Positions 46,270-57,243 of a stretch of 64,000 nt of DNA are shown piece by piece; the first letter of the stretch is position 1; the number at the start of each line of letters is the position of its first letter. The notes under the pieces are model-generated. The model searched no databases. It saw only the letters and a list, made by a program, of their open reading frames with translations, and was not told where the DNA came from. Where the stretch lies: the NCBI RefSeq assembly GCF_026013565.1, contig NZ_JAPDOB010000002.1, positions 372,001-436,000 of the forward strand, read 5' to 3'. This DNA comes from Sphingomonas arvum. GTDB lineage: Bacteria; Pseudomonadota; Alphaproteobacteria; Sphingomonadales; Sphingomonadaceae. A program made the position numbers and the translations under genes.

Positions 46270-47871
46270 TCAGGGGCGCTCGCCCGGAGTGCCCGGCGCC
46301 GGAGCGCCCGGCAGCGACGCCACGCCAACGTTGGGCGGGGCGTCCGGATCGAGCTCCGGCACGTCGAAGATCCCGCGGCCGACGTGGCTGCGGCTGCGCG
46401 AGTAGCCGAAGTAGACCAGCAGGCCGATGGCGCCCCACACGATCAGCACCAGCTGGGCGATCGGCGGCAGGTTGAGGTACAGCCCGACGCAGCCCGCAAT
46501 GGCCAGCGGCGCGATCACGAACACGGCCGGAGTGCGGAACGGGCGGCGCCGGTTCGGGTCCTTGCGGCGCAGCACCAGCACCGCGAGCGCCACCATGGCG
46601 AAGGCGAACAGGGTACCCGAGTTCGAATAGTCCGCCAGCTTGCCGACTGGCAGGAAGGCAGCCGCGAGCGTGACCACGATGCCAGTGAAGGCAGTAACCA
46701 CGTGCGGCGTCTTGAACTTCGGGTGGACCGCGGCGAGCCGCTCCGGCAGCAGGCCGTCACGCGCCATGACGAAGAAGATGCGGGTCTGGCCGAACATCAT
46801 CATCAGCACGACGGACGGCAGGGCGATGAACGCCGCGACGCCCATCAGGTCGCCAAGCCGCTCATAGCCGATCGAGCGCAGGACGTGCGCCAGCGCTTCC
46901 TTGGAGCATACCAGCGGCTCGAGTGCCCCGCCTGAAGTGATCGCGTTGCACTGGGCGGTCAGTTCGGCGGAGCCCGGCGCCAGCACCGCGCCGGCCGCGC
47001 TGCGCACGGGGTCGGCCCCGATCGCGCCGATCGCGCCCGCGGCCACCAGCAGGTAGAACAGGGTGCAGAACAGCAGGGAGCCGATCAGGCCGATCGGCAC
47101 GTTACGCTGCGGATTGACGGTTTCCTCCGCGGCAGTGGAAACCGCGTCGAAGCCGACATAGGCGAAAAAGATCGAGGCCGCCGCGCCAACCACGCCGTAG
47201 GTGCCCCAGCCGTTGGGAATGAACGGCGTGAAGTGGGCGCCGTTCAGCACCGGCAAGGTCAGAACCACGAACACGCCGAGCGCGAACACCTTCACCAGCA
47301 CCAGCGCCGAGGTGAAGCGGGCGCTTTCCTTGGTGCCGAGGATGAGGAGGCCGGTGACCAGCAGCGCGATCACCACGGCCGGCAGGTTGATGATGCCGCC
47401 GCCGTCCGGTCCGGAGGCGAGCGCCAGGGGAAAGTCGATGCCCCAGCTGCGCAGCAGGCCCACAAAGTAGCCGGACCAGCCCACCGCCACCGCGGACGCG
47501 CCCACCGCATATTCAAGGATCAGCGCCCAGCCGACCATCCAGGCGAGGAGCTCGCCCATCACCGCATAAGTATAGGTGTAGGCCGAGCCGGACACCGGCA
47601 CCATAGAGGCGAGCTCCGAGTAGCAGAGCGCGGCCACCGCGCAGACGAAGCCCGCGATGACAAAGCTGATCATCATCGCTGGGCCGGCCTTTTGCGCGGC
47701 TTCGGAGGTGAGCACGAAGATACCGGTACCGATCACGGCCCCGATGCCCAGCATGGTCAGCTGGAATGCGCCGAGCGAGCGGTGCAGGCCCTTCTTCTCG
47801 GCCGTGGCGAGGATTGCATCGAGCGGCTTGACCCGTCCGAAGATCCCCTCCTGTGGTGCTACAGTTGCCAT
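46270..47871 (-). CDS. APC superfamily amino acid permease
   Basis: A 533-residue transporter with about 12 membrane helices, close to the cationic amino acid transporter/YfnA type. The opening GLHRSLGAFQLTMLGIGAVI and GTGIFVLTSEAA are the family start, with the substrate-binding GAVIGTGIF turn. VPVSGSAYTYTYAVMGE and AYVGFDAVSTAAEETVNP follow. An unusual external loop of about 50 residues (around 285-345) has two cysteines (QCNAIT, LVCSKE). The C-terminal tail is cytoplasmic and Pro/Asp-rich. The exact amino acid is unknown. Confidence 0.93.
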   Translation of the reverse strand: MATVAPQEGIFGRVKPLDAILATAEKKGLHRSLGAFQLTMLGIGAVIGTGIFVLTSEAAQKAGPAMMISFVIAGFVCAVAALCYSELASMVPVSGSAYTYTYAVMGELLAWMVGWALILEYAVGASAVAVGWSGYFVGLLRSWGIDFPLALASGPDGGGIINLPAVVIALLVTGLLILGTKESARFTSALVLVKVFALGVFVVLTLPVLNGAHFTPFIPNGWGTYGVVGAAASIFFAYVGFDAVSTAAEETVNPQRNVPIGLIGSLLFCTLFYLLVAAGAIGAIGADPVRSAAGAVLAPGSAELTAQCNAITSGGALEPLVCSKEALAHVLRSIGYERLGDLMGVAAFIALPSVVLMMMFGQTRIFFVMARDGLLPERLAAVHPKFKTPHVVTAFTGIVVTLAAAFLPVGKLADYSNSGTLFAFAMVALAVLVLRRKDPNRRRPFRTPAVFVIAPLAIAGCVGLYLNLPPIAQLVLIVWGAIGLLVYFGYSRSRSHVGRGIFDVPELDPDAPPNVGVASLPGAPAPGTPGERP

Positions 47872-47932
47872 GAAACTCCCCTAAACTCCTGTGGCGGCGG
47901 AGCGTAGCGGCAAACGCCGGAGGAGCAAGCTC

Positions 47933-48310
47933 CTAGCGCGAGAGCATCGGGCCGAGCGGCTGCCCGCCGAAAATGTGAACGTGGAGATGCGGCACTTCCT
48001 GGCCGGCCCGCTTGCCCACGTTGCTGAGCACCCGGTAACCCTGGGTGGACGCCTCGACCAATCGCGCCGCTTCACCGACCGCTCGGGTCAGGGCGGCCAT
48101 CTCCGCGTCGGAAGCGCGAGCGGAGAAATCATCCCAGCTGACGTACGGCCCTTTGGGCAGGGCCAGCAGGTGCACGGGGGCGAGCGGATTGACGTCGTGG
48201 ATCACGACGGCATGCTGGTTTTCGTAGACTTTCCTGGCGGGTAGCTCGCCGCGCAAGATCTTCGCGAACACGTTCGTTTCGTCGTACGGCTGCGTGTGGT
48301 CGATCGGCAT
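47933..48310 (-). CDS. HIT family (HINT-like) hydrolase
   Basis: A 125-residue histidine-triad protein. The active site is PHLHVHIFGG (about residues 107-116), with the family lead NVFAKILRGELPARKVYE and HLLALPKGPYVS. Members hydrolyse purine nucleoside phosphoramidates such as adenylated lysine or AMP-amide. The ATG at 48310 is used. Divergent from sspB, with only 52 bases between starts. Confidence 0.93.
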   Translation of the reverse strand: MPIDHTQPYDETNVFAKILRGELPARKVYENQHAVVIHDVNPLAPVHLLALPKGPYVSWDDFSARASDAEMAALTRAVGEAARLVEASTQGYRVLSNVGKRAGQEVPHLHVHIFGGQPLGPMLSR

Positions 48311-48362
48311 TAGCCTATTTCCCCGGTTGACCCTGATTGCCGCCCCGCTACCACGGACGGCC

Positions 48363-48848
48363 ATGGCCGACGAGACGCCCGAGAGCCTGATTCCCTACGA
48401 CGAGATCGTGCAGGAAGCGCTGCGCGACGTGGTCGGCCGCGTGTTGAGCGCGGTGGAGGCAGGCGGATCGCTGCCCGGCGGGCACCACTTCTACATCACG
48501 TTCAAGACTCGCATGACAGGGGTCGAGATCCCCAAGCACCTGTCCCAGCGGTTTCCGGACGAGATGACCATTGTCATCCAGCACCGATACTGGGACCTCA
48601 AGGTGGCGGCGGACCATTTCACGGTGGGCCTAAGCTTCGGTGGTGTGCCGGCGACCCTGCGCGTGCCGTTCGCGGCGGTGACCGACTTCGTGGATCCGGC
48701 GGTGGACTTCAGCCTGAAGTTCCAGGCGAACGGGGCCGACGGCGCGCCGCACGAGGAGCATGACCAGCCGGAGAATGACGCGCCGGTGGTCAAGACGGCG
48801 GACGACGGATCCAACGTCGTCAGCGTGGATTTCACGCGCAAGAAGTGA
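48363..48848 (+). CDS. sspB: SspB family ClpXP adaptor (alphaproteobacterial type)
   Basis: A 161-residue adaptor that delivers ssrA-tagged proteins to ClpXP. The core IPYDEIVQEALRDVVGRVL, HHFYITFKTRMTGVEIP and VIQHRYWDLKVAADHFTVGL matches the alpha-SspB fold. A flexible acidic linker (about 115-150) ends in the ClpX-binding motif VVSVDFTRKK. In related bacteria it also guides cell-cycle proteolysis. Divergent from the HIT gene; fumC follows on the same strand after 105 bases. Confidence 0.9.
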   Translation: MADETPESLIPYDEIVQEALRDVVGRVLSAVEAGGSLPGGHHFYITFKTRMTGVEIPKHLSQRFPDEMTIVIQHRYWDLKVAADHFTVGLSFGGVPATLRVPFAAVTDFVDPAVDFSLKFQANGADGAPHEEHDQPENDAPVVKTADDGSNVVSVDFTRKK

Positions 48849-48953
48849 CTTCTTTGCTGCCTCGGGCTTGACCCACGGTCTGCCTTCCTTTTGACGCGCC
48901 TCCAACGAACAAAGCGGACCTCGGCTAAACACCGGGGTGACGAAAGGATGATC

Positions 48954-50348
<1,395 letters not shown>

Positions 50349-50357
50349 GCCCCAACG

Positions 50358-50870
50358 TCACAGGCGCCAGTTCAGCCGGACGCCGATGTTATCGATGCCG
50401 GGGTTCTGCTTGCCGAACAGCTGGGCGTGGCTGAGGTGCACCCAGCTCGCCTCGACGCCGAGGCGGTCGGTAGCCTGCAGGCCAATTGCGAGCTCGGGCT
50501 CGAACAGGACCCGGCTGCCGAACTCGATCTTGCCGTTGCCGGGCACTTCATAGTTGCGGGCCGAGCCGTTGTGGATGGCGACGCCAACGCCGGGCCGGAC
50601 GTAGAGCCGGTCGCCAAACCGGTAGCTGAGGCCAGCCGCGGCGTAGCTGGTGTCGCCCTTGGTGTTGAGCGCGCCGAAGACGTACGGCTGCAGCCGCGTG
50701 CGGCCGACCCCGCCAAAGCGATAGCCGAGCGACAGGTCAACGCCGCTTTCCTCGCTGCTGCTCAGCGACAAGGGCGTGTTGACGGCCTGGCGGTGGACGC
50801 CGGCGAATACCTCCCCGGCGTCGGCGGGCGTGGCGGCAAGGAAGGCGAGCGGGACAAGCGCAAGGTTCAT
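50358..50870 (-). CDS. PagL-like outer-membrane acyloxyacyl hydrolase
   Basis: A 170-residue predicted 8-stranded beta barrel with a signal peptide (MNLALVPLAFLAATPADA). The C-terminal pattern WVHLSHAQLFGKQNPGIDN matches the PagL His-x-Ser catalytic pair (HLS) with an acidic partner missing or moved to Asp of PGIDN. PagL removes the 3-O-acyl chain of lipid A. The chain ends in NWRL. Sphingomonads usually carry glycosphingolipids rather than lipid A, so the substrate is uncertain. Same strand and 25 bases downstream of DUF2585. Confidence 0.78.
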   Translation of the reverse strand: MNLALVPLAFLAATPADAGEVFAGVHRQAVNTPLSLSSSEESGVDLSLGYRFGGVGRTRLQPYVFGALNTKGDTSYAAAGLSYRFGDRLYVRPGVGVAIHNGSARNYEVPGNGKIEFGSRVLFEPELAIGLQATDRLGVEASWVHLSHAQLFGKQNPGIDNIGVRLNWRL

Positions 50871-50895
50871 GACCCTGGGAACGCTCCAATCGTGA

Positions 50896-51450
50896 TTAGG
50901 CACCCGCCTGCCAATGGCGGATGGCGTTGTTGGGGGCGAGCAGCATCCAGACGTTGAGCGTCAGGTTATCGCGGATGATCGCCAGGGGGATCAGCTCCAG
51001 GATCACGACCAGCATGATGGTGGCCCACAATGGGAGGCGCTTCGCGAGCCAGAAGCCGAGACCCATCATCAGGACATCGCTGACCGAATTAAGGATGGAA
51101 TCGCCACGGTAGCCCAGCGCGATCGTCGCCACCCGGTAGCGGTTGATGATCACGGGCGAGTTCTCGACCAGCTCCCACGCGCTCTCGACCAGGGTGGCGT
51201 ACAGGAGGCGGCGTTCGACCGGCACCTTCTTCAGCAGCAGTGCGCCGGCGGCGTAGAACAGGATGCCGTGGATGACGTGGCTGAAGCTATACCAGTCCAG
51301 TAGCATCTGGCTCTGCTGCGGGCCGACATCGCCCCACAGCTCGATCCGATGGCAGGTGCAGATGGGCGGGCGGCCCATCAGCCACAGGATGGCCGCAGCG
51401 GCGAGCAGGACCAGGAAGCTGGCGGCAAGCGCCCGGTGCGTCTTGCTCAC
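50896..51450 (-). CDS. DUF2585 (UPF0314) membrane protein
   Basis: A 184-residue inner-membrane protein with about five helices. The family core CTCHRIELWGDVGPQQSQML and DWYSFSHVIHGILFY is present, then LLYATLVESAWELVENSPVI and GYRGDSILNSVSD. The conserved His, Glu and Asp residues in the helices suggest metal or lipid handling, but the family is uncharacterised. Its ATG overlaps the dmeF stop by four bases (ATGA), so it is cotranscribed and translationally coupled with the metal exporter. Confidence 0.9.
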   Translation of the reverse strand: MSKTHRALAASFLVLLAAAAILWLMGRPPICTCHRIELWGDVGPQQSQMLLDWYSFSHVIHGILFYAAGALLLKKVPVERRLLYATLVESAWELVENSPVIINRYRVATIALGYRGDSILNSVSDVLMMGLGFWLAKRLPLWATIMLVVILELIPLAIIRDNLTLNVWMLLAPNNAIRHWQAGA

Positions 51451-52346
51451 CCGACCTCGACGGTGACATGGGCGAAGCGGGGATCGGGGCCGATCCGGCG
51501 GCGAACTTCGCCTGGGGTGACGGGGCCGGCGACCGCGACGATCGCGGCGTAGCGGCCGGGGCCAACCTGCCAGATGTGGAAGTCGTGGATGGCCGCGTCG
51601 CCCGGTGCTTCAATCCGCTGGCGGACGCCGTCGCAGAGCGCCTGGTCAGGCACGCGGTCGAGCAGCACGGCGGCCGTGTCGCGGATCAGGCCGCGGCTCC
51701 ATACCAAAATCACCAGCGCACCGACGAGGCCCACCGCGGGATCGAGCCAGCGCACCCCGAGCCACCAGCCAGCCGCCAGCGCGAGGATGGCGAGCACGCT
51801 GGTCAGCGCGTCGGACAGGACGTGGAGGTAGGCCGAGCGCAAATTGTGGTCGTGATGGTGGTGATCATGGCCGTGGTCATGGTCATGGTCATGGTGACCC
51901 TGGTCGTGTCCGTGGCCGAGCAGCGCCGCGCTGGCGAGGTTCACCGCGAGGCCGATCACCGCCACGACTAGCGCTTCGCCGAACTGGACGTCCTGCGGTG
52001 CGCGCAGGCGACCGATGCTCTCCCAGGCGATGCCCAGTGCCACCGCCGCCAGCCCCAACGCCGAGGCAAAGCCGGCGAGGCTGCCGAGCTTGCCGGTGCC
52101 GAAACTGTAGCGCGGGTCGGTCGACCACCGCCGCGCTAGCCAGTAGGCCCAGGCAGCGATTCCGAGCGCCAGCGTATGGGTTGCCATGTGCCACCCGTCC
52201 GCCACCAGCGCCATGGAGCCGGTGACCGTGCCGAGACTGATTTCGGCCACCATCATGATGGCCGACAGCAGGACCACCCAGCGGGTGCGCCGCTCGTTGC
52301 GCTCGTGCGACGCGCCGAGGAAGTCGTGATGATGGGCCTGGGCCAT
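51447..52346 (-). CDS. dmeF: Cation diffusion facilitator, DmeF-type metal exporter
   Basis: A 299-residue CDF transporter exporting divalent metals (Co2+/Ni2+ in DmeF). The N-terminal MAQAHHHDFLG, the metal sites in ALVADGWHMATHTLAL and LHVLSDALTSVLAIL, and a His-rich cytoplasmic loop (about residues 150-175, alternating His/Asp/Gly) are clear. The C-terminal ferredoxin-like domain has HDFHIWQVGPGRYAAI. The ATG at 52346 is preferred. The downstream DUF2585 gene overlaps it by four bases. Confidence 0.92.
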   Translation of the reverse strand: MAQAHHHDFLGASHERNERRTRWVVLLSAIMMVAEISLGTVTGSMALVADGWHMATHTLALGIAAWAYWLARRWSTDPRYSFGTGKLGSLAGFASALGLAAVALGIAWESIGRLRAPQDVQFGEALVVAVIGLAVNLASAALLGHGHDQGHHDHDHDHGHDHHHHDHNLRSAYLHVLSDALTSVLAILALAAGWWLGVRWLDPAVGLVGALVILVWSRGLIRDTAAVLLDRVPDQALCDGVRQRIEAPGDAAIHDFHIWQVGPGRYAAIVAVAGPVTPGEVRRRIGPDPRFAHVTVEVG

Positions 52347-52414
52347 GTGGGCGGAGGGGCTAGCGGGCTGGGCAGGGCTTGCCAAGCGGCGGCCGGCGTC
52401 GGACACAGCCGCCG

Positions 52415-53392
52415 ATGCTGCGCACCTACGGCCCAAGCTGCGACGGAAGCCTGCTTGACGCTGGGCACGGGCCGATCTCGCCCACCGCCACCTGGATCGA
52501 CCTCGAGGAACCCACGCGGGAGGAGGACAAACTGGTCGAGCAACTGCTCGGTCTGGCGGTACCGACCCGCGATGACCTAGCGGAGATTGAGCCCTCGAGC
52601 CGCCTGTATGAGCGCGACGGGGCGCTTTACATGACGCTGAGTACATTGCGCGGCGTAGAGGAAGGCCAGCCGACCGCCGAGCCGATTGGCTTCGTGCTGG
52701 CCGGGAATCGGCTGGTCACCATCCGTTACGCCAGTCCGAAGCCGGTGCGCGCCTTTGCCGCCCATGTCCGGCGCGAGCCGGAGCGGGCGCGCGACGCACT
52801 AAGCGTGTTGGTCGGGCTGGTAGACGCGATCGTGGACCGGCTTGCGGACGAGCTGGAGGCGGCCGGCGCCGAGATGGACACGATTTCCAGCAACATTTTC
52901 GCCAAGAGCGCGGATGAGCGGCGCATCCCCGCCCAGCAGCTGACGGCCATGCTGACGCGGATCGGGCGGGCGCAGTCGCTATTGGCGCGGATCCGGGAGA
53001 CGACGCTCAGCACCGTCCGGTTCCTCAGCTTCCTGATGGGGTCGGCCCGGCTGCACGAGACCGACTGCACGGGCTCACGCAATCACCTGGGCAGCCTGCA
53101 GACGGACGCCGCCGCGCTGCTAGATCATGCGGGTTACCTCAGCGACAACATGACGTTCCTGCTGGACGCGTCGCTGGGCCTGATCAGCGTGGAGCAGAAT
53201 GCGGCGATGAAGCTGTTCAGCTGGGCAGCGCTGGTGTTCCTGCCGCCGACCCTCATTGCCGGCATCTTCGGCATGAACTTCCACCACATGCCGGAACTGG
53301 ATGAGCCATGGGGTTATCCGATGGCGCTGGCGCTGATGTTCCTGAGTGCGGTGCTGCCGCTATGGTATCTTAAGCGGCGGGGATGGATCTAG
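52415..53392 (+). CDS. CorA/ZntB family divalent metal transporter
   Basis: A 325-residue transporter. A large N-terminal cytoplasmic domain (about 1-260) with the long stalk helix is followed by two membrane helices; the signature GMNF (about 280) closes the first and is followed by HHMPELDEPWGY. The length and this GMN context fit ZntB/CorA-like proteins that carry Zn2+ or Mg2+. The ATG at 52415 is used. Divergent from dmeF by 68 bases, so two metal transporters share a control region. Confidence 0.92.
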   Translation: MLRTYGPSCDGSLLDAGHGPISPTATWIDLEEPTREEDKLVEQLLGLAVPTRDDLAEIEPSSRLYERDGALYMTLSTLRGVEEGQPTAEPIGFVLAGNRLVTIRYASPKPVRAFAAHVRREPERARDALSVLVGLVDAIVDRLADELEAAGAEMDTISSNIFAKSADERRIPAQQLTAMLTRIGRAQSLLARIRETTLSTVRFLSFLMGSARLHETDCTGSRNHLGSLQTDAAALLDHAGYLSDNMTFLLDASLGLISVEQNAAMKLFSWAALVFLPPTLIAGIFGMNFHHMPELDEPWGYPMALALMFLSAVLPLWYLKRRGWI

Positions 53393-53440
53393 GCTTGTGG
53401 CAGGTCTCTTCGATCGGAGCTTGCAGCCGGCTTCTCCAGG

Positions 53441-53638
53441 TTAGGCTCGCAGCAGCCAGGCGCCCTTGTGCTGGCTGGCGATCACCGGATCGACGCCCGC
53501 GCCAACCGGCTCGGCGGCGCAGCGGCGGGCGAGAGATACCTGCGAAAAACGGGACACCGGCACTCCGTCTCCGCCACGAACAGCCTCGGCCCGAACCAAA
53601 GCAGCCATGCGGCGGCGGTAATCCTGAGCGCTGATCAT
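53441..53638 (-). CDS. Small basic hypothetical protein
   Basis: A 65-residue protein starting MISAQDYRRRMAALVRAEAV, Arg/Ala/Val-rich, with VPVSRFSQVSLARRC in the middle. A GGGGA lies 8 bases before the ATG at 53638. It is on the opposite strand to its neighbours and lies inside the 353-base space between the CorA gene and the iron permease gene. No family recognised; coding status is likely but not sure. Confidence 0.45.
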   Translation of the reverse strand: MISAQDYRRRMAALVRAEAVRGGDGVPVSRFSQVSLARRCAAEPVGAGVDPVIASQHKGAWLLRA

Positions 53639-53745
53639 CGACGGGTCCCCACTGGAAAGTTCTTTCCCAACGTTAACAATGCCTTTGGCGTGGCTTTGTT
53701 CCGCCTCGTGCAACGGTTTGAGCAACGGCTCGTTTGAGCGGCGTA

Positions 53746-54222
53746 ATGGCGAACGGGAAGAAAAGCCGGCTCGTGACCATTGGGGACGCGATCTCCGACT
53801 GGACATCCAAGCTGTTTGCCCACCCTTACATGCAGGTGGGCGTGATCGTCTTCTGCGTCCTGTGGTTCGCGTTCGGCTGGCACGCCGACACGCTCACTGC
53901 TGCCCTGTCGGTGGTCGCCATCACCCTGACCCAGATGGTGCTGAACGGGCAGTATGAGCGCGAAGGCGAGGCGCACCGGCGCGACATCGCGATGCACGCC
54001 AAGCTCGATGAGTTGATCAAGGCGACCAAGCGCGCGCGAGACGAGATGGTCGGGATCGAGGAGCTGGAGGAAGAGCAGATCGCCGAGCTGAAGGAAGAGG
54101 CCAAGGAGGCGATCGACGCACAGGGCGATCGGGCCGGCGATCCCCAGGAGCGCGAAACCGCCAAGGCAGCGGTGGAACAAGCCGCCGCCAAGCGGCGCAG
54201 CCGGGTGAAATCCAGGGCTTGA
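53746..54222 (+). CDS. Low-affinity iron permease family protein
   Basis: A 158-residue membrane protein: [20 protein letters not shown], a helix [15 protein letters not shown], a second helix of [19 protein letters not shown], then a long charged tail (about 75-158) of Glu/Ala/Lys that should be helical ([18 protein letters not shown]). The family is named from a yeast iron transporter, but bacterial members may have another role. The ATG at 53746 is used. It stands before acnA on the same strand. Confidence 0.85.
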   Translation: MANGKKSRLVTIGDAISDWTSKLFAHPYMQVGVIVFCVLWFAFGWHADTLTAALSVVAITLTQMVLNGQYEREGEAHRRDIAMHAKLDELIKATKRARDEMVGIEELEEEQIAELKEEAKEAIDAQGDRAGDPQERETAKAAVEQAAAKRRSRVKSRA

Positions 54223-54298
54223 GCCCCTATGTTTGCGGGGGTCCGGCAGGCTTGCTAAGGGCCGCGCCAACTCACCCGACACACAGGATTGCGTCTCC

Positions 54299-56977
54299 AT
54301 GATCCCTACCGGCCAGGATAGCTTGTCCACTCGCACGACCCTGGAGGCGGGCGGCAAGCGCTATGCTTATTACAGCCTGGCCAAGGCGGCGGAGCAGCTA
54401 GGCGACGTGAGCCGCCTGCCGTTTTCCATGAAGGTGCTGCTGGAGAACCTTCTGCGCTTCGAGGATGGGACCACCGTCACTCGCGACGACCTGCAGGCGA
54501 TGGCCGACTGGCTGAAGGAGCGGAAGATCGCGCGGGAGATCCAGTATCGCCCGGCGCGCGTGCTGATGCAGGATTTCACGGGCGTTCCGGCGGTGGTCGA
54601 CCTCGCCGCCATGCGCGACGCGATGAAGAACCTCGGCGGCGATCCGCAGAAGATCAATCCGCTGGTTCCGGTGCACCTGGTGATTGATCACTCGGTGATG
54701 GTGGACGAGTTCGGCACGCCGAAGTCCTTGGACCAGAATGTGGACCTCGAATACGCTCGCAACCGCGAGCGCTACGAGTTCCTGAAGTGGGGCAGCCAGG
54801 CGTTCGACAACTTCCAGGTGGTGCCGCCGGGAACCGGCATCTGCCACCAGGTGAACCTCGAATACATCTCGCAGACGGTGTGGAGCTCGGCCGACCAGAC
54901 CGGAGAGGAAGTGGCCTATCCCGACACGCTGGTCGGGACCGATAGCCACACCACCATGGTCAACGGCCTGGGCGTGCTCGGGTGGGGCGTCGGCGGGATC
55001 GAGGCCGAGGCGGCGATGCTCGGCCAGCCGGTGTCGATGCTGATCCCCGAAGTGGTCGGCTTCCGCCTGACGGGCAGCCTCAAGGAAGGCATCACCGCCA
55101 CCGATCTGGTGCTGACGGTTACCCAGATGCTGCGTGCCAAGGGCGTGGTCGGGCGCTTTGTCGAGTTCTTCGGCCCTGGCCTGGACGCGATGACGCTGGC
55201 CGACCGGGCCACCATCGCCAACATGGCACCGGAATATGGCGCGACCTGCGGCTTCTTTCCGGTCGATCACCGCACGATCGAGTACATGCGCCTGTCCGGC
55301 CGCGACGAGGATCGCATCCAGCTGGTCGAGGCCTATGCCAGGGCCCAGGGCATGTGGCGCGACGCCGACACGCCCGACCCGCTGTTCACCGATACGCTGG
55401 AGCTGGACCTGTCATCGGTCGAGCCGAGCCTCGCGGGTCCCAAGCGGCCGCAGGACCGGGTGCTGCTGAGCGATGTCGACGATCAGTTCAATGCCGAGCT
55501 GGAGGGCACCTACAAGAAGGGTCAGGACCCGCGCGTGCCGGTCGATGGCGAGCAGTTCGACGTCGGCAACGGCGACGTGGTGATCGCGGCCATCACCAGC
55601 TGCACCAACACCTCGAACCCCAGCGTGCTGATCGCGGCCGGCCTGGTCGCCCGCAAGGCGCGCGAGTTCGGGCTCGACCGCAAGCCGTGGGTTAAGACCA
55701 GCCTCGCGCCGGGCAGCCAGGTGGTCACCGACTACCTCGACCGGGCGGGCCTCAGCGAGGACCTCAACGCCATCGGTTTCGACCTCGTCGGCTATGGCTG
55801 CACCACCTGCATCGGCAATTCAGGTCCCTTGGCCGAGCCGATTAGCCAGGCCATCAACGACAAGGATCTGGTGGCCGTGTCGGTATTGTCCGGCAACCGC
55901 AACTTCGAAGGTCGCGTGTCGCCCGACTGTCGGGCCAATTATCTCGCAAGCCCGCCGCTGGTCGTCGCCTATGCCTTGGCCGGCACGGTGCGCAGCGACA
56001 TCACCCGCGAGCCGATCGGCACCGCCCGCAACGGGCAGCCGGTTTATCTCAAGGACATCTGGCCGACGAACGACGAGATCCGCGCCCTTATTGATGCGCA
56101 CGTCCACTCGGACCTGTTCCGCGCGCGCTACGCCGACGTCTACAAGGGCGACGAGCGGTGGCGTGGGATCGAGGTGACCGGCAGCGACACGTACAGCTGG
56201 CCGGCCGGGTCCACCTACATCGCGAACCCGCCCTACTTCGAAGGCATGAGCATGACGCCCAAGCCGATCGAGGATATCGACGGCGCCAGCACGCTGGCGG
56301 TGTTCGGCGACAGCATCACCACGGACCACATCTCGCCGGCCGGCTCGATCAAGGCCGACAGCCCCGCCGGCAAGTGGCTGCAGGAGCGGCAGGTCCCGCG
56401 GGCTGAGTTCAACAGCTATGGCGCCCGGCGGGGCAACCACGACGTGATGATGCGCGGGACGTTCGCCAACATCCGCATCCGCAACAAGATGCTGACGGGC
56501 GTCGAAGGCGGTTTCACGCGGCATATCCCCTCAGGCGAGCAGCTGCCGATCTACGACGCGGCGATGCGCTACAAGGCGGAAGGGACGCCGCTGGTGATCC
56601 TGGCCGGCAAGGAATATGGCACCGGTTCTTCCCGCGACTGGGCGGCGAAGGGCACCTTCCTGCTTGGGGTGCGGGCGGTGATCGCCGAGAGCTTCGAGCG
56701 CATCCACCGGTCCAACCTGGTCGGCATGGGCGTGCTCCCGCTGCAGTTCAGGGATGGCGAAACGGCGGCCAGCCTCGGGCTGGACGGCACCGAGACCTTC
56801 TCGATCGCCGGCGTTGCCGAAATCAAGCCGCGCCAGGACGTCGAAGTGACTGTGACCGAGCATGACGGGTCCACCCGGACCATCACCGCGCGGTGCCGGA
56901 TCGATACCTACAACGAGCTGGAATATTTCCACGCCGGCGGCATCCTGCCCTACGTGCTGCGTAAGCTGGCGGCGTGA
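54299..56977 (+). CDS. acnA: Aconitate hydratase A
   Basis: An 892-residue [4Fe-4S] enzyme of the TCA cycle (citrate to isocitrate). The cluster cysteines lie in TSCTNTSNP (about 434) and [12 protein letters not shown] (about 500 and 503). The opening [40 protein letters not shown] and the swivelling C-terminal domain with [13 protein letters not shown] and [16 protein letters not shown] are all typical of AcnA. Normal length. Its stop overlaps the start of the next gene as GTGA. Confidence 0.97.
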   Translation: MIPTGQDSLSTRTTLEAGGKRYAYYSLAKAAEQLGDVSRLPFSMKVLLENLLRFEDGTTVTRDDLQAMADWLKERKIAREIQYRPARVLMQDFTGVPAVVDLAAMRDAMKNLGGDPQKINPLVPVHLVIDHSVMVDEFGTPKSLDQNVDLEYARNRERYEFLKWGSQAFDNFQVVPPGTGICHQVNLEYISQTVWSSADQTGEEVAYPDTLVGTDSHTTMVNGLGVLGWGVGGIEAEAAMLGQPVSMLIPEVVGFRLTGSLKEGITATDLVLTVTQMLRAKGVVGRFVEFFGPGLDAMTLADRATIANMAPEYGATCGFFPVDHRTIEYMRLSGRDEDRIQLVEAYARAQGMWRDADTPDPLFTDTLELDLSSVEPSLAGPKRPQDRVLLSDVDDQFNAELEGTYKKGQDPRVPVDGEQFDVGNGDVVIAAITSCTNTSNPSVLIAAGLVARKAREFGLDRKPWVKTSLAPGSQVVTDYLDRAGLSEDLNAIGFDLVGYGCTTCIGNSGPLAEPISQAINDKDLVAVSVLSGNRNFEGRVSPDCRANYLASPPLVVAYALAGTVRSDITREPIGTARNGQPVYLKDIWPTNDEIRALIDAHVHSDLFRARYADVYKGDERWRGIEVTGSDTYSWPAGSTYIANPPYFEGMSMTPKPIEDIDGASTLAVFGDSITTDHISPAGSIKADSPAGKWLQERQVPRAEFNSYGARRGNHDVMMRGTFANIRIRNKMLTGVEGGFTRHIPSGEQLPIYDAAMRYKAEGTPLVILAGKEYGTGSSRDWAAKGTFLLGVRAVIAESFERIHRSNLVGMGVLPLQFRDGETAASLGLDGTETFSIAGVAEIKPRQDVEVTVTEHDGSTRTITARCRIDTYNELEYFHAGGILPYVLRKLAA

Positions 56978-57243
56978 CCGAGAAGCTTTTGGTGGACGTG
57001 GCAGGGTGGCTCGCCGCCCTGCTGATCCTCGGTGGCTATGCGCTGCTGACGGCGGGCAAGGTCAATGCGAAAAGTCCGCTCTACCAGGGCATGAACGTGG
57101 TCGGCGCGGTCGGCTTCGTCATCAACTCGGGCTATTTCAGGGCTTGGCCGTCGGCAGCGCTGAACGTGATCTGGGCCGGGATCGGGATCGTCGCGCTGGT
57201 GAAGATCGCCAGCGCTCGGCGCCGGGCTCCGGCAGCGGGCTAG
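56974..57243 (+). CDS. CBU_0592-like small membrane protein
   Basis: An 89-residue protein with three membrane helices ([55 protein letters not shown]). It starts at GTG 56974, overlapping the acnA stop by four bases, which implies coupled translation. Similar small proteins of unknown role lie next to metabolic genes in many alphaproteobacteria. Its stop overlaps that of the convergent ygfZ. Confidence 0.8.
   Translation: MTEKLLVDVAGWLAALLILGGYALLTAGKVNAKSPLYQGMNVVGAVGFVINSGYFRAWPSAALNVIWAGIGIVALVKIASARRRAPAAG

Noticed and set aside
51840-51910. Short direct repeats that might be a CRISPR array
   Set aside because: The units are six bases long without spacers and encode the His-rich loop of the metal exporter.
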